This document shows positions 8,080 through 14,232 of a stretch of 14,622 nucleotides of DNA, piece by piece. The position numbers and the translations under genes were made by a program. Location of the stretch: assembly GCA_934486455.1 (NCBI GenBank), contig CAKSPR010000043.1, positions 1-14,622 of the forward strand, given 5' to 3'. Position 1 is the first letter of the stretch; every line of letters begins with the position of its first letter. The stretch is from an uncultured Eubacteriales bacterium (GTDB lineage Bacteria > Bacillota > Clostridia > Oscillospirales > Acutalibacteraceae). The notes beneath the pieces are model-generated. The model did not search any database. It saw only the letters and a list, made by a program, of their open reading frames with translations, and was not told the origin of the DNA.

Positions 8080-9041
8080 TGTATCTTATATATTTTCTGC
8101 TTGGTCAGCAGAATTTTTTTATAAAGGGGCACGCTGAACTTAAGAGCCACGGCGGCGATCCTTCTCATCTTGCCGAAGCCGGGGTCTTTAACTATCTGTA
8201 CCGTGTGTTTTTTTAGGTATTTTACCACCTGCTTGTATTCGGGAATTTCCTTGCAGTCGTCACGCATCAGCATTTTGTCGAGCACATTAAAGTAGGCGTT
8301 GCGATAGCGAAACTCGGCATAAGGGAGCGCCTCGGGACAAAGCTCCTTTACCTGTTTAACGCATTTGTCATACGCCTCGATAACATCGAGATCCCCCTTG
8401 CGGAAGGGCTTTGTCGTAATGCTGTCGGCACGGCGGAAATAGTAGTACATGGGCTTTGATGTGACGGCGGTCTTTTCGACCTTTTTGAGAATCTGCGGGG
8501 TGAAAAAACCGTCCTCGTAAAGCTTGCCCACGGGAAATCTTACATTCCCCACCGTCTGCCTTTTATAAAGCTTGTTGCAGGCCGAGGGAATACCGTCTCC
8601 CCTTAACATATATTTATAGCTTTCGACCTTGTTAAGGTTAAATTCCTTTATTTCCTTAACCTGGGTGACCTCTTTGCCCTCAAAGACATCCATGGCCGAG
8701 CAAACGGCCAGATCGGCGTCGTTTTCGGTGATGAGGCGGTGAAGGGTCTCGAGCATTTTTTCGTCTATATAATCGTCCGAATCGACAAAGGAGATAAACT
8801 CTCCCGCCGAATGCTCGATACCGTAATTCCGCGCGTCCGAAAGACCGCCGTTTTGTTTGTGAAAAACCTTTATGCGGCTGTCAGTCTGCTGAAAGTCATC
8901 GCACATTTTTCCGCTTTTGTCGGTGGAACCGTCGTCTATGAGAAGGATTTCAAGGTCCTTGTATGTCTGTGCAACTATTGATTTAACGCATCTCTCAAGA
9001 TATTTTTCGACATTATAAACCGGGACGATAACGCTTATCAT
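8076..9041 (-). CDS. Glycosyltransferase family 2 (GT-A fold, EpsJ-like)
   Basis: A 321-residue inverting glycosyltransferase. MISVIVPVYNVEKYLERC is the classic GT2 N-terminus; nucleotide-sugar binding is shown by IDDGSTD (35-41) and the metal-binding DSDD (87-90). KLYEDGFF (173-180) is the later acidic motif seen in this subgroup. The basic C-terminal part (about 280-321, ending in KKILLTKQKIYKIQ) may lie on the membrane. I start at ATG 9041: it overlaps the SDR stop as ATGA and lies 7 nt after GGGAGG, while the ATG two codons upstream would be too close to that site. It probably adds one sugar of the glycan exported by the Wzx-type protein; the sugar is unknown. Confidence 0.93.
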   Translation of the reverse strand: MISVIVPVYNVEKYLERCVKSIVAQTYKDLEILLIDDGSTDKSGKMCDDFQQTDSRIKVFHKQNGGLSDARNYGIEHSAGEFISFVDSDDYIDEKMLETLHRLITENDADLAVCSAMDVFEGKEVTQVKEIKEFNLNKVESYKYMLRGDGIPSACNKLYKRQTVGNVRFPVGKLYEDGFFTPQILKKVEKTAVTSKPMYYYFRRADSITTKPFRKGDLDVIEAYDKCVKQVKELCPEALPYAEFRYRNAYFNVLDKMLMRDDCKEIPEYKQVVKYLKKHTVQIVKDPGFGKMRRIAAVALKFSVPLYKKILLTKQKIYKIQ

Positions 9042-10090
9042 ACGCATTCCTCCCTGAGTATCTTCAGGGTTCTTTCAAGACCGGTTTTTATATCGAATCT
9101 TGCCTTAAATCCCATTGCATTTATTTTGGCGGAATCGAGAAGCGCCTTTGTGGCCTTGGAATAGCCCTTTCTCTCCTGCTCGTCGGGCAGCTCGAAAACC
9201 ACCTTTTTACCCGCATCTTCGGCAAGTATGGCTGCAAGGTCTTTAAGCCTTATATCCGATCTTTCGTCGGCGATGTTGTAGCTCTGTCCCTTTTCTCCGT
9301 TTAAGAGCAAAAAGAGCAGTCCGTAAACCACATCTGCCGCATAGCAGTATGAAAAGAGCTGTGTTCCCTCGCTTTTAAGCACAATATCCTCGTATGCGGC
9401 GGATTTCTTTATGAACTGGGCAAGAGCCTTGCTGTCGGTTTTAAGCATGCTCGGACCGTAAACACGGCAAATTCTCGGAATGACAATATCCATACCGTAC
9501 TTTTCGATGTACGCCTGGCAAAGAGCCTCTCCCGCCCGTTTTCCTTCGGGGTAGCCCGCTCTCAGGGTGTTGCAGTCGATGTATCCGAGATAGCTTTCGG
9601 AGAATTTGTCGGTGTCTCCCCTGTTTTCGCCGTATATTTCGACGCTTGACAAAAAGACCGACCGCTTCGCGCCGCAAAGATTTGCATAGTCAAGGGCGTT
9701 TTTTGTTCCCACAACGCCGGTCAGCACGGTGCCTATGGGGTCGGCGGCATAATCTCTCGGGTGGGTGTTGCTGGCGCAGTGGAACATATAGTCGAATTTT
9801 TCATGAAATTCGAGGGGATTATTTATATCTCCCTCGATAAATTTAAAATTGGGGTCATCGGAATATTTTTCAAACCTTGCCTTTGCGCGCCGGGCGTTTC
9901 TGGCAAGGGCAAGCACGGTTATGCCGCTGCCCCGCTTTTCGTTTCGGTACATAAGCGCGTCGGCAAGCACGCTGCCTATCATCCCGGTGGCGCCGGTTAT
10001 GAAAACCGTCGAGCCGTCGAGCTTTTCTATACCCTCAAGTGAATTTATATATTCAAGATCGTCGATATAATCCCTGTTTTCTATAAGCAT
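9038..10090 (-). CDS. Extended SDR, NAD-dependent epimerase/dehydratase family
   Basis: A 350-residue nucleotide-sugar-modifying type SDR. The cofactor loop is TGATGMIG (32-39), GDIN (87-90) contacts the cofactor, SSVEIYG (148-154) contains the catalytic-type Ser region, and Y180-x3-K184 (YPEGK) is the catalytic pair. RICRVYGPS (206-214) is the usual extended-SDR substrate-side segment. Family members act as 4-epimerases, 4,6-dehydratases, decarboxylases or reductases on nucleotide sugars. The gene lies 12 nt after the cytidylyltransferase, with AAGGA upstream of the ATG, and overlaps the GT2 by 4 nt. Context suggests action on a CDP-linked or phosphorylated sugar handled by its neighbours, possibly in place of the MDR-type reductase TarJ, but this is inference; it could also make an unrelated NDP-sugar for the GT2 or GT4. 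Confidence 0.88.
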   Translation of the reverse strand: MLIENRDYIDDLEYINSLEGIEKLDGSTVFITGATGMIGSVLADALMYRNEKRGSGITVLALARNARRAKARFEKYSDDPNFKFIEGDINNPLEFHEKFDYMFHCASNTHPRDYAADPIGTVLTGVVGTKNALDYANLCGAKRSVFLSSVEIYGENRGDTDKFSESYLGYIDCNTLRAGYPEGKRAGEALCQAYIEKYGMDIVIPRICRVYGPSMLKTDSKALAQFIKKSAAYEDIVLKSEGTQLFSYCYAADVVYGLLFLLLNGEKGQSYNIADERSDIRLKDLAAILAEDAGKKVVFELPDEQERKGYSKATKALLDSAKINAMGFKARFDIKTGLERTLKILREECV

Positions 10091-10102
10091 TTTATCTTGT
10101 CC

Positions 10103-10804
10103 TTACTTTTTCATTTTAAGCATGGCCTTAAAGACCTCAAGATCGTCGGGAGAGGTCAGTTTAAGGTTTTTGTCGCTTCCGGCGGCAAAATGAAGGGTTT
10201 CGCCCAGATCCACCATCATAGTATTTGTATAAGAGGAACCGTAAATTCCGATTTCCTTTTCAAAGGCCTCGCGGTATCTTGCAAGAAGATTTCCGAATTT
10301 ATAGGCCTGAGGGGTGGAAACGCGGCGCAAAGTCTCTCTGGGGATATACTGTGTGGTGGTCTCGCCGTTGTCGGTGACGAATATCTGCTCGTTGTAGGGA
10401 AGGGAGGTAACGGCGTTGCCGTATTTCTGACAGGTGACGATAACATCCGAAAGCACCTCTTCGTCAACCATCGGACGGATGCCGTCGTGAATTATGACAA
10501 TGTCGTCGTCCCTGCATATTCCCTCTAAGCTTTCAACGCCGTTGCGGATGGACTCCTGTCCCGTGGCGCCGCCCTTAACAATGCTTTTAAGCTTGGTTAT
10601 GCCGTTTTTCTCGGCGTAGGATTTAAGGGTGTCCTGCCAACCGTCGATGCACACGCAGACAATATTGTCAACAAGAGGATGTTTTTCGAAAACCTCAAGA
10701 GTGTAGATTATGACCGGCTTTCCGTCAAGCAGTATAAACTGCTTGGGAATATCCTGTCCCATTCTTACTCCCCGTCCGCCGGCAATTATAACAGCAGTGA
10801 TCAT
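10103..10804 (-). CDS. IspD/TarI-type cytidylyltransferase, probably for an alditol phosphate
   Basis: A 233-residue GT-A-like nucleotidyltransferase. The CTP-binding loop is AGGRGVRMG, with PKQF at 20-23 (R14 and K21 in the catalytic positions). Then come IHDGIRPMV (105-113), TPQAY (164-168) and a KLTSPDD (215-221) segment near the C-terminus. Enzymes of this fold make CDP-methylerythritol (IspD) or CDP-ribitol (TarI and human ISPD). HDGIRP instead of the IspD-typical HDAARP, and its place in a glycan operon next to licD, favour a TarI-like role; the exact substrate (ribitol-5-P, another pentitol or other polyol phosphate) is unproven. Its ATG overlaps the licD stop as ATGA, so the two are probably translationally coupled. 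Confidence 0.85.
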   Translation of the reverse strand: MITAVIIAGGRGVRMGQDIPKQFILLDGKPVIIYTLEVFEKHPLVDNIVCVCIDGWQDTLKSYAEKNGITKLKSIVKGGATGQESIRNGVESLEGICRDDDIVIIHDGIRPMVDEEVLSDVIVTCQKYGNAVTSLPYNEQIFVTDNGETTTQYIPRETLRRVSTPQAYKFGNLLARYREAFEKEIGIYGSSYTNTMMVDLGETLHFAAGSDKNLKLTSPDDLEVFKAMLKMKK

Positions 10805-11676
10805 TTTTCTTCTCCCTTTCCGATGAGATAATATTTTCCCTTATAAATTTTATAGCTGTGTTCGCAATCGAGCTTTATGACATCGTGGTGAGCCACCTGT
10901 TTTTCCTTGGGCGGCAGCTTCATGTAATTCCCGAAGGCGATTTTAAGATAATCGTCATAGCCGACCGGAATGGGCATTTTGGTGTCCTCGAAATCCACGA
11001 ACAAGGCTTTTTCAAAGGCCGATTTCGGATATTTCTTTTTCATATATCCGGGGCCCGAGCAAAGCTCGGTTATGCTGTCGCAATCGGCGATTTTGTACTT
11101 GGTCATTTTGCGCTCGGCACGCTTCCAGATCTTATATCTGATGTTTTTCCCCCTGAAAATTCCCAGCAGTATTTTCGAGCCGACCGCCATAAGCCCGCCG
11201 TGCTTTTCTGGCACGGTCTGGGCGCAGAACAGCGAGTAGATAAGGGCGTGAATGACCTGCCATTTTCTCGAAAGAGAGGAGCTCGGATACCCGTCGAGAG
11301 GGAGTATGTCAAGCACCACTCCGTGCACCATATCAAGATCCTGCTGATAGGGCTTTATGAGGGTGGTTTCGCTGTCTCTGATGGTTATAAAAAGATTTCG
11401 GTCGACGGTATCTTTACCGGGCTTTGAAAGCTTATATCGCTCCTGCTCATCGTTGTTCCAAAGCTTATAAAGCTTTTCATAGTCGTCACGCGGCATAAAA
11501 AAGTCGAGATCGTCGTCCCACGGAATAAAGCCCTTGTGCCGCACGGCACCGATACATCCTCCCCCGCAGAAATAGCACATAAGACCGTTTTTATTACAAA
11601 AATCGACAAAGTACTTTGCCATATCCATGTTTATTTTATGAAGAGCCGCAAGCTCCTCCTTTGTATATTCCGGCAT
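10801..11676 (-). CDS. LicD-family phosphotransferase
   Basis: A 291-residue protein of the LicD/fukutin family, which transfers phosphocholine or a phospho-alditol from a CDP donor onto a sugar hydroxyl. The signature GGGCIGAVRHKGFIPWDDDLDF (38-59) is complete, with the metal-binding acidic cluster D54, D55, D56 and D58. The Gly-Gly and RHKGFIPWDDD blocks are the usual nucleotidyltransferase-fold hallmarks. The C-terminal half is basic and rich in Tyr and Lys and may bind the membrane-linked acceptor. It is the first gene of the operon, about 60 nt after the predicted transcription start; AAAGGA lies 10 nt before the ATG. No LicA, LicB or LicC choline genes are in the window, so phospho-alditol transfer using the neighbour's CDP product seems more likely than phosphocholine transfer. 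Confidence 0.9.
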   Translation of the reverse strand: MPEYTKEELAALHKINMDMAKYFVDFCNKNGLMCYFCGGGCIGAVRHKGFIPWDDDLDFFMPRDDYEKLYKLWNNDEQERYKLSKPGKDTVDRNLFITIRDSETTLIKPYQQDLDMVHGVVLDILPLDGYPSSSLSRKWQVIHALIYSLFCAQTVPEKHGGLMAVGSKILLGIFRGKNIRYKIWKRAERKMTKYKIADCDSITELCSGPGYMKKKYPKSAFEKALFVDFEDTKMPIPVGYDDYLKIAFGNYMKLPPKEKQVAHHDVIKLDCEHSYKIYKGKYYLIGKGEEK

Positions 11677-11741
11677 ACCTCGGCCGTCCTTTCGTCCTTT
11701 GGCAAAAAGGTTTTTTTAAAATTGCTGTGATTATTCAATAG

Positions 11742-11770
11742 ATTATATCATATACGCCGGCAAAAAACAA
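11742..11770 (-). promoter_or_regulatory. Promoter of the glycan operon (extended -10)
   Basis: On the minus strand TGATATAAT forms a consensus extended -10 (TATAAT at 11742-11747, TG one base before it). TTGTTT at 11765-11770 is a 17-nt-spaced weak -35. The start site would be near 11735, about 59 nt before the licD ATG. No operator-like repeat was evident. Confidence 0.7.
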
Positions 11771-12031
11771 CTTATATTTAATTTTTGTAACCTCTGTGCC
11801 TTGCCGCAAACTCCCGTCGATTTTTTCGTCTGCGCCCTCGGGGGAAAACGCAATGCCGAATGTCCGCCCGCAAGCCGTCCTCAAGGGTCTTGGGCAGAGC
11901 CGTCGGCCGTTCCCTGTCTTTTCTTCTTTTTTGCCGTCCGCTCCCGCCTTTATAGGCTTGCCGCACCGTTTTTTGCCTCGGGGATTTCGTGTGAAAATTT
12001 TACTGAAAAGCCGATAATCGGGGGAAAATGC
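11771..12031. other. Intergenic stretch without a supportable gene
   Basis: The region between the divergent promoters of the glycan operon and rpsF. It has pyrimidine-rich runs on the plus strand (for example TTTTCTTCTTTTTTGCCG) and several open frames on both strands, none with a ribosome binding site or recognisable motif. A small hairpin (TCAAG-GGT-CTTGG, near 11880-11893) is present. I see no operator, attachment site or RNA gene. It may be a decayed sequence or a dispersed intergenic repeat. Confidence 0.4.
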
Positions 12032-12060
12032 TTGACAACGGGCGTTTGATGTGTTAATAT
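12032..12060 (+). promoter_or_regulatory. Sigma-A promoter of rpsF-ssb-rpsR
   Basis: A perfect TTGACA (12032-12037), a 17-nt spacer and TAATAT (12055-12060, four of six consensus bases). Transcription would begin near 12067, leaving a leader of about 80 nt before rpsF. A strong promoter is expected for a ribosomal-protein operon. Confidence 0.85.
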
Positions 12061-12066
12061 AGCGTG

Positions 12067-12147
12067 TACGCAGGTGAATTTTAACTTTAACGCCTGCTCC
12101 TTGCTCCTGTAAAAGGGAGCCTAACGACCAAAAGGAGGTGCTGACAA
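12067..12147 (+). promoter_or_regulatory. Structured rpsF leader, possible autoregulatory element
   Basis: Two hairpins are visible: GCAGGTG (12070-12076) with CGCCTGC (12091-12097), and GCTCCT (12103-12108) with GGGAGC (12115-12120). CTCCTT (12097-12102) is also perfectly complementary to AAGGAG (12132-12137) in the rpsF Shine-Dalgarno, so an alternative fold could hide the ribosome binding site. Many bacteria regulate this operon by an S6:S18-binding leader; I could not find the conserved CCG bulge of that motif here, so assignment to it is unproven. Confidence 0.4.
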
Positions 12148-12429
12148 ATGTCAAAATACGAGGTAATGATGGTATTTTCCGTCAAAAACGGAGAGGATAC
12201 CGCCAACGCATTGCTTGAAAAATTCAAGGCAATGATCGAGAAAAACGGCACGATCGACAACATCGATGTATGGGGTAAGCGCAGACTTGCCTATCTCATC
12301 GACGACGAGCCCGAGGGCTTCTATGCTGTTGTCAAATTCACCGCGCAGCCCGAGTTTCCCGCCGAGCTTGACCGTGTGTTCAAGATTACCGACGGCGTGC
12401 TTCGCACAATGATCACCAACATCGACTAA
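12148..12429 (+). CDS. rpsF: 30S ribosomal protein S6
   Basis: A 93-residue ribosomal protein of normal length that binds with S18 to the central domain (platform) of the 30S subunit. Characteristic blocks are MSKYEVMMVFS at the start, the central VWGKRRLAYLID and the ending FKITDGVLRTMI. AAAAGGAGGTG lies 7 nt before the ATG, one of the strongest ribosome binding sites in the window. First gene of the rpsF-ssb-rpsR operon; its partner S18 is encoded by the third gene. Confidence 0.98.
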   Translation: MSKYEVMMVFSVKNGEDTANALLEKFKAMIEKNGTIDNIDVWGKRRLAYLIDDEPEGFYAVVKFTAQPEFPAELDRVFKITDGVLRTMITNID

Positions 12430-12442
12430 GGAGGGGAATTGA

Positions 12443-12895
12443 ATGCTTAATTCCGTAATTATGATGGGCAGGCTCACCGACAATCCCGAGCTTCGCCAAA
12501 CTCCCTCCGGCCGTTCGGTCTGTTCTTTCACCATCGCTGTCGAGCGTACCTTCAAGGCTCAGGGAGCCGAGCGCCAAACCGACTTCTTCGATGTAGTCGC
12601 ATGGGGCTCATCGGCCGACTTTGCTTCAAAGTATTTCAACAAGGGCCAGCTTGTAGCGGTTCAGGGAAGAATGGAAACCCGTTCATACGAAGACCGAAAC
12701 GGCGTGCGCCGCAAGGCGTTTAACATTGTCGCCGAAAATCTGCATTTTGCCGAGCCTAAGAGAGATTCTTATGCAGGCGGCGGTCAGCCCGCCCCCTCTT
12801 ACGAGGATCAGTCTCAGGCCACCCCCGCTTTTGAAAACAGCGGCAGCGACAGCTTCCGTGAAATAAGCGACGGCGACGACGATCTCCCCTTCTGA
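12443..12895 (+). CDS. ssb: Single-stranded DNA-binding protein
   Basis: A 150-residue SSB that coats single-stranded DNA in replication, repair and recombination. The OB fold covers about 1-105 (LNSVIMMGRLTDNPELR, FFDVVAWGSSADFASKYFNKGQLVAVQGRME). A Gly/Pro/Gln/Ser-rich linker of about 35 residues follows, then the acidic tip DGDDDLPF, which docks partner proteins and is fully conserved here. It lies 13 nt after rpsF, with AAGGAGGGG before the ATG, and precedes rpsR, the usual Firmicutes order. Being in the main rpsF-rpsR operon and carrying an intact tip, it is the housekeeping SSB. Confidence 0.98.
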   Translation: MLNSVIMMGRLTDNPELRQTPSGRSVCSFTIAVERTFKAQGAERQTDFFDVVAWGSSADFASKYFNKGQLVAVQGRMETRSYEDRNGVRRKAFNIVAENLHFAEPKRDSYAGGGQPAPSYEDQSQATPAFENSGSDSFREISDGDDDLPF

Positions 12896-12972
12896 TTTGC
12901 TCAAAGCCTTTTTGTTGGGTTGCAAAATCAAAAACGGAGACAAAAAATTTATAATGTAAGGACTGAATATAA

Positions 12973-13317
12973 ATGGAAAACGAGAACATCGTTGAGACCA
13001 AGGCTGTTGAAGCCGCCGAGACCGCTGCTCCCGCAGAGGCCAAGCCCGAAAGAGCCGAGCGTCCCGAGAGAGCCGAGAGAGCCGAGCGTCCTATGCGCGG
13101 AAACCGCAAGGGTCGCAGAAAGGTTTGCAGCTTCTGCGTTGAGAAGGCTGAAACCATCGACTATAAGGATGTCGCAAAGCTTCGCAAGTATACCTCCGAG
13201 CGTGCAAAGATCCTTCCCCGCCGCGTGACCGGCACCTGTGCCCGTCACCAGAGAGCCCTGACCACCGCTATCAAGCGCGCCCGTCACGTTGCTCTTCTCC
13301 CCTACATCAGCGACTGA
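12973..13317 (+). CDS. rpsR: 30S ribosomal protein S18 with Glu/Arg-rich N-terminal extension
   Basis: The S18 core (about 41-114) is standard: KGRRKVCSFC, DYKDVAKLRKYTSERAKILPRR, TGTCARHQRALTTAIKRARHVALLPY. C52, C55, C89 and H92 (CxxC plus CxxH) form a likely zinc site, i.e. a C+ type S18. The first 40 residues are an extra acidic and then Glu/Arg-alternating tail ending in PERAERPERAERAERP, about 40 residues more than most S18 proteins of 75-80 residues. The reading frame is open to the ATG, with AAGGA 10 nt upstream, and no start just before the core (MRGNRKG, 13093) has a ribosome binding site, so the extension appears real. S18 pairs with S6, and both are coded in this operon. Confidence 0.96.
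   Translation: MENENIVETKAVEAAETAAPAEAKPERAERPERAERAERPMRGNRKGRRKVCSFCVEKAETIDYKDVAKLRKYTSERAKILPRRVTGTCARHQRALTTAIKRARHVALLPYISD
13045..13092 (+). repeat. Short tandem repeat encoding RAERPE units in rpsR
   Basis: The DNA repeats AGAGCCGAG/CGTCCCGAG blocks that code for PERAERPERAERAERP (residues 25-40 of S18). The units are almost in register and are a likely product of slippage expansion. Confidence 0.7.
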
Positions 13318-13411
13318 TAACCGTGCTTTGATAGTGCGGTTTACCGACCTGATACCGTGGGCGATCCGTCGGCCCGTTAAGGGGTCGGCCGTCGGCCGAT
13401 TTTAAGTGTTT

Positions 13412-13455
13412 AAAACCCGTTTTCCCTCTTTTGCGAAAGCGGGTTTTGTTTTAAT
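13412..13455 (+). terminator. Strong intrinsic terminator of the rpsF operon
   Basis: AAAACCCGTTTTC (13412-13424) pairs with GAAAGCGGGTTTT (13435-13447) in a 13-bp stem including one T-G wobble, followed on the plus strand by GTTTTAAT. Preceding GC-rich sequence (13360-13400, TCGGCC repeats) can also fold weakly. Confidence 0.85.
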
Positions 13456-13505
13456 GGCAAAATAACATTATTCTTTTTTATAAATGTGAAAATAAGGAAC
13501 TGTTT

Positions 13506-14030
13506 ATGAAAGAAAACACCTGCTGTTTCAGCGGCCACAGGAGTATTCCCGGGGACGAGACCGAAAACATCGAAAGCGCCGTAGACGGGCTTATTTCAAG
13601 ACTGTTATCCCTCGGCATAACCGATTTTTGCACCGGAGGAGCAAAGGGCTTTGACACGCTTGCCGCCGAAAGGGTTTTAAAATTCAAAAAGACCGACGAC
13701 AGCATTCGTCTGCTTCTTTTTTTGCCGTGCAAGGAACAGGCCGATAAATGGGACAGCCTTTCCAAAAAGAAATATAAAAACATTCTTTCCCTGGCCGACG
13801 AGGTAACATACGCCTGCGAGCATTACACAAGCTATTGCATGAGCAAGCGCAACAGAATGCTGGTCGACAGAAGCTCGGTGTGCGTAGCCTATCTGAAAAG
13901 ACAAAACGGCGGAACGGCCTACACCGCCGATTATGCAAAAAAACAGGGTCTTGAAATAATCAACATTGCAGAGGATCGGGCTGATAAGCCCATTGTGCTG
14001 ACAAAGCAGCTTGAGATCGGAAATATGTGA
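13506..14030 (+). CDS. SLOG-domain protein, DUF1273/YpsA-like
   Basis: A 174-residue protein with a Rossmann-like SLOG fold, related to B. subtilis YpsA and DprA. Visible motifs: CCFSGHRSIP (6-15), TGGAKGFDTLAAE (43-55), the LPCKEQADKW segment (74-82), RNRMLVDRSSVCVAYL (115-130) and GGTAYTADYA (135-144). SLOG domains bind nucleotide-derived ligands such as ADP-ribose or NAD-type molecules; the YpsA group is linked to cell division and stress, but its ligand is not established. Start ATG at 13506 has AAGGA 7 nt upstream. A TATAAA box (13479-13484) lies nearby, without a convincing -35. Monocistronic, placed after the rpsF operon terminator and convergent with the rhamnosidase gene. Confidence 0.85.
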   Translation: MKENTCCFSGHRSIPGDETENIESAVDGLISRLLSLGITDFCTGGAKGFDTLAAERVLKFKKTDDSIRLLLFLPCKEQADKWDSLSKKKYKNILSLADEVTYACEHYTSYCMSKRNRMLVDRSSVCVAYLKRQNGGTAYTADYAKKQGLEIINIAEDRADKPIVLTKQLEIGNM

Positions 14031-14106
14031 TTTTTAAAGGGCGGGCGATAAGACGCCCCTTTGAAAACGGCACCGCACGGTGCATTTTATATCCCATTGC
14101 TTTTTA

Positions 14107-14191
14107 TTTTAGCAAATTTAAAAGCCGCGCTTTCGCAGAGGAGGATTATCCCTGCCGAAAATGCGGCTTTTTTCTTTTATATTTGCTAAAA
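14107..14191. repeat. 85-nt long imperfect palindrome, likely bidirectional terminator
   Basis: Outer arms TTTTAGCAAAT (14107-14117) and ATTTGCTAAAA (14181-14191) are perfect; inner arms AAAAGCCGC (14120-14128) and GCGGCTTTT (14163-14171) are perfect, the latter followed by TTCTTTT. The middle can pair further (TTTCG...CGAAA, CAG...CTG). It lies between two convergent genes, so it can act as terminator in both directions; its size also fits a small folded mobile repeat. Confidence 0.65.
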
Positions 14192-14232
14192 GCGGTTGTT
14201 TTTCAACAATTTATAATCTGCAGGCACCGAGA

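Noticed and set aside
10103..10804. Reading the cytidylyltransferase as housekeeping IspD of the MEP pathway
   Set aside because: Its overlap with licD, its glycan-operon setting and HDGIRP instead of the IspD-typical HDAARP favour an alditol-phosphate substrate; it remains possible if no other ispD exists.
10858..11427. 189-codon open frame on the plus strand
   Set aside because: Antisense to licD, with no motif or ribosome binding site.
11735..12154. 139-codon open frame on the minus strand
   Set aside because: Overlaps the rpsF promoter, leader and start, lacks a ribosome binding site, and its product is a low-information basic sequence.
12920..12955. Possible internal promoter before rpsR (TTGCAA and TATAAT)
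   Set aside because: The boxes are 24 nt apart, too far for a sigma-A promoter, and rpsR is already served by the operon promoter.
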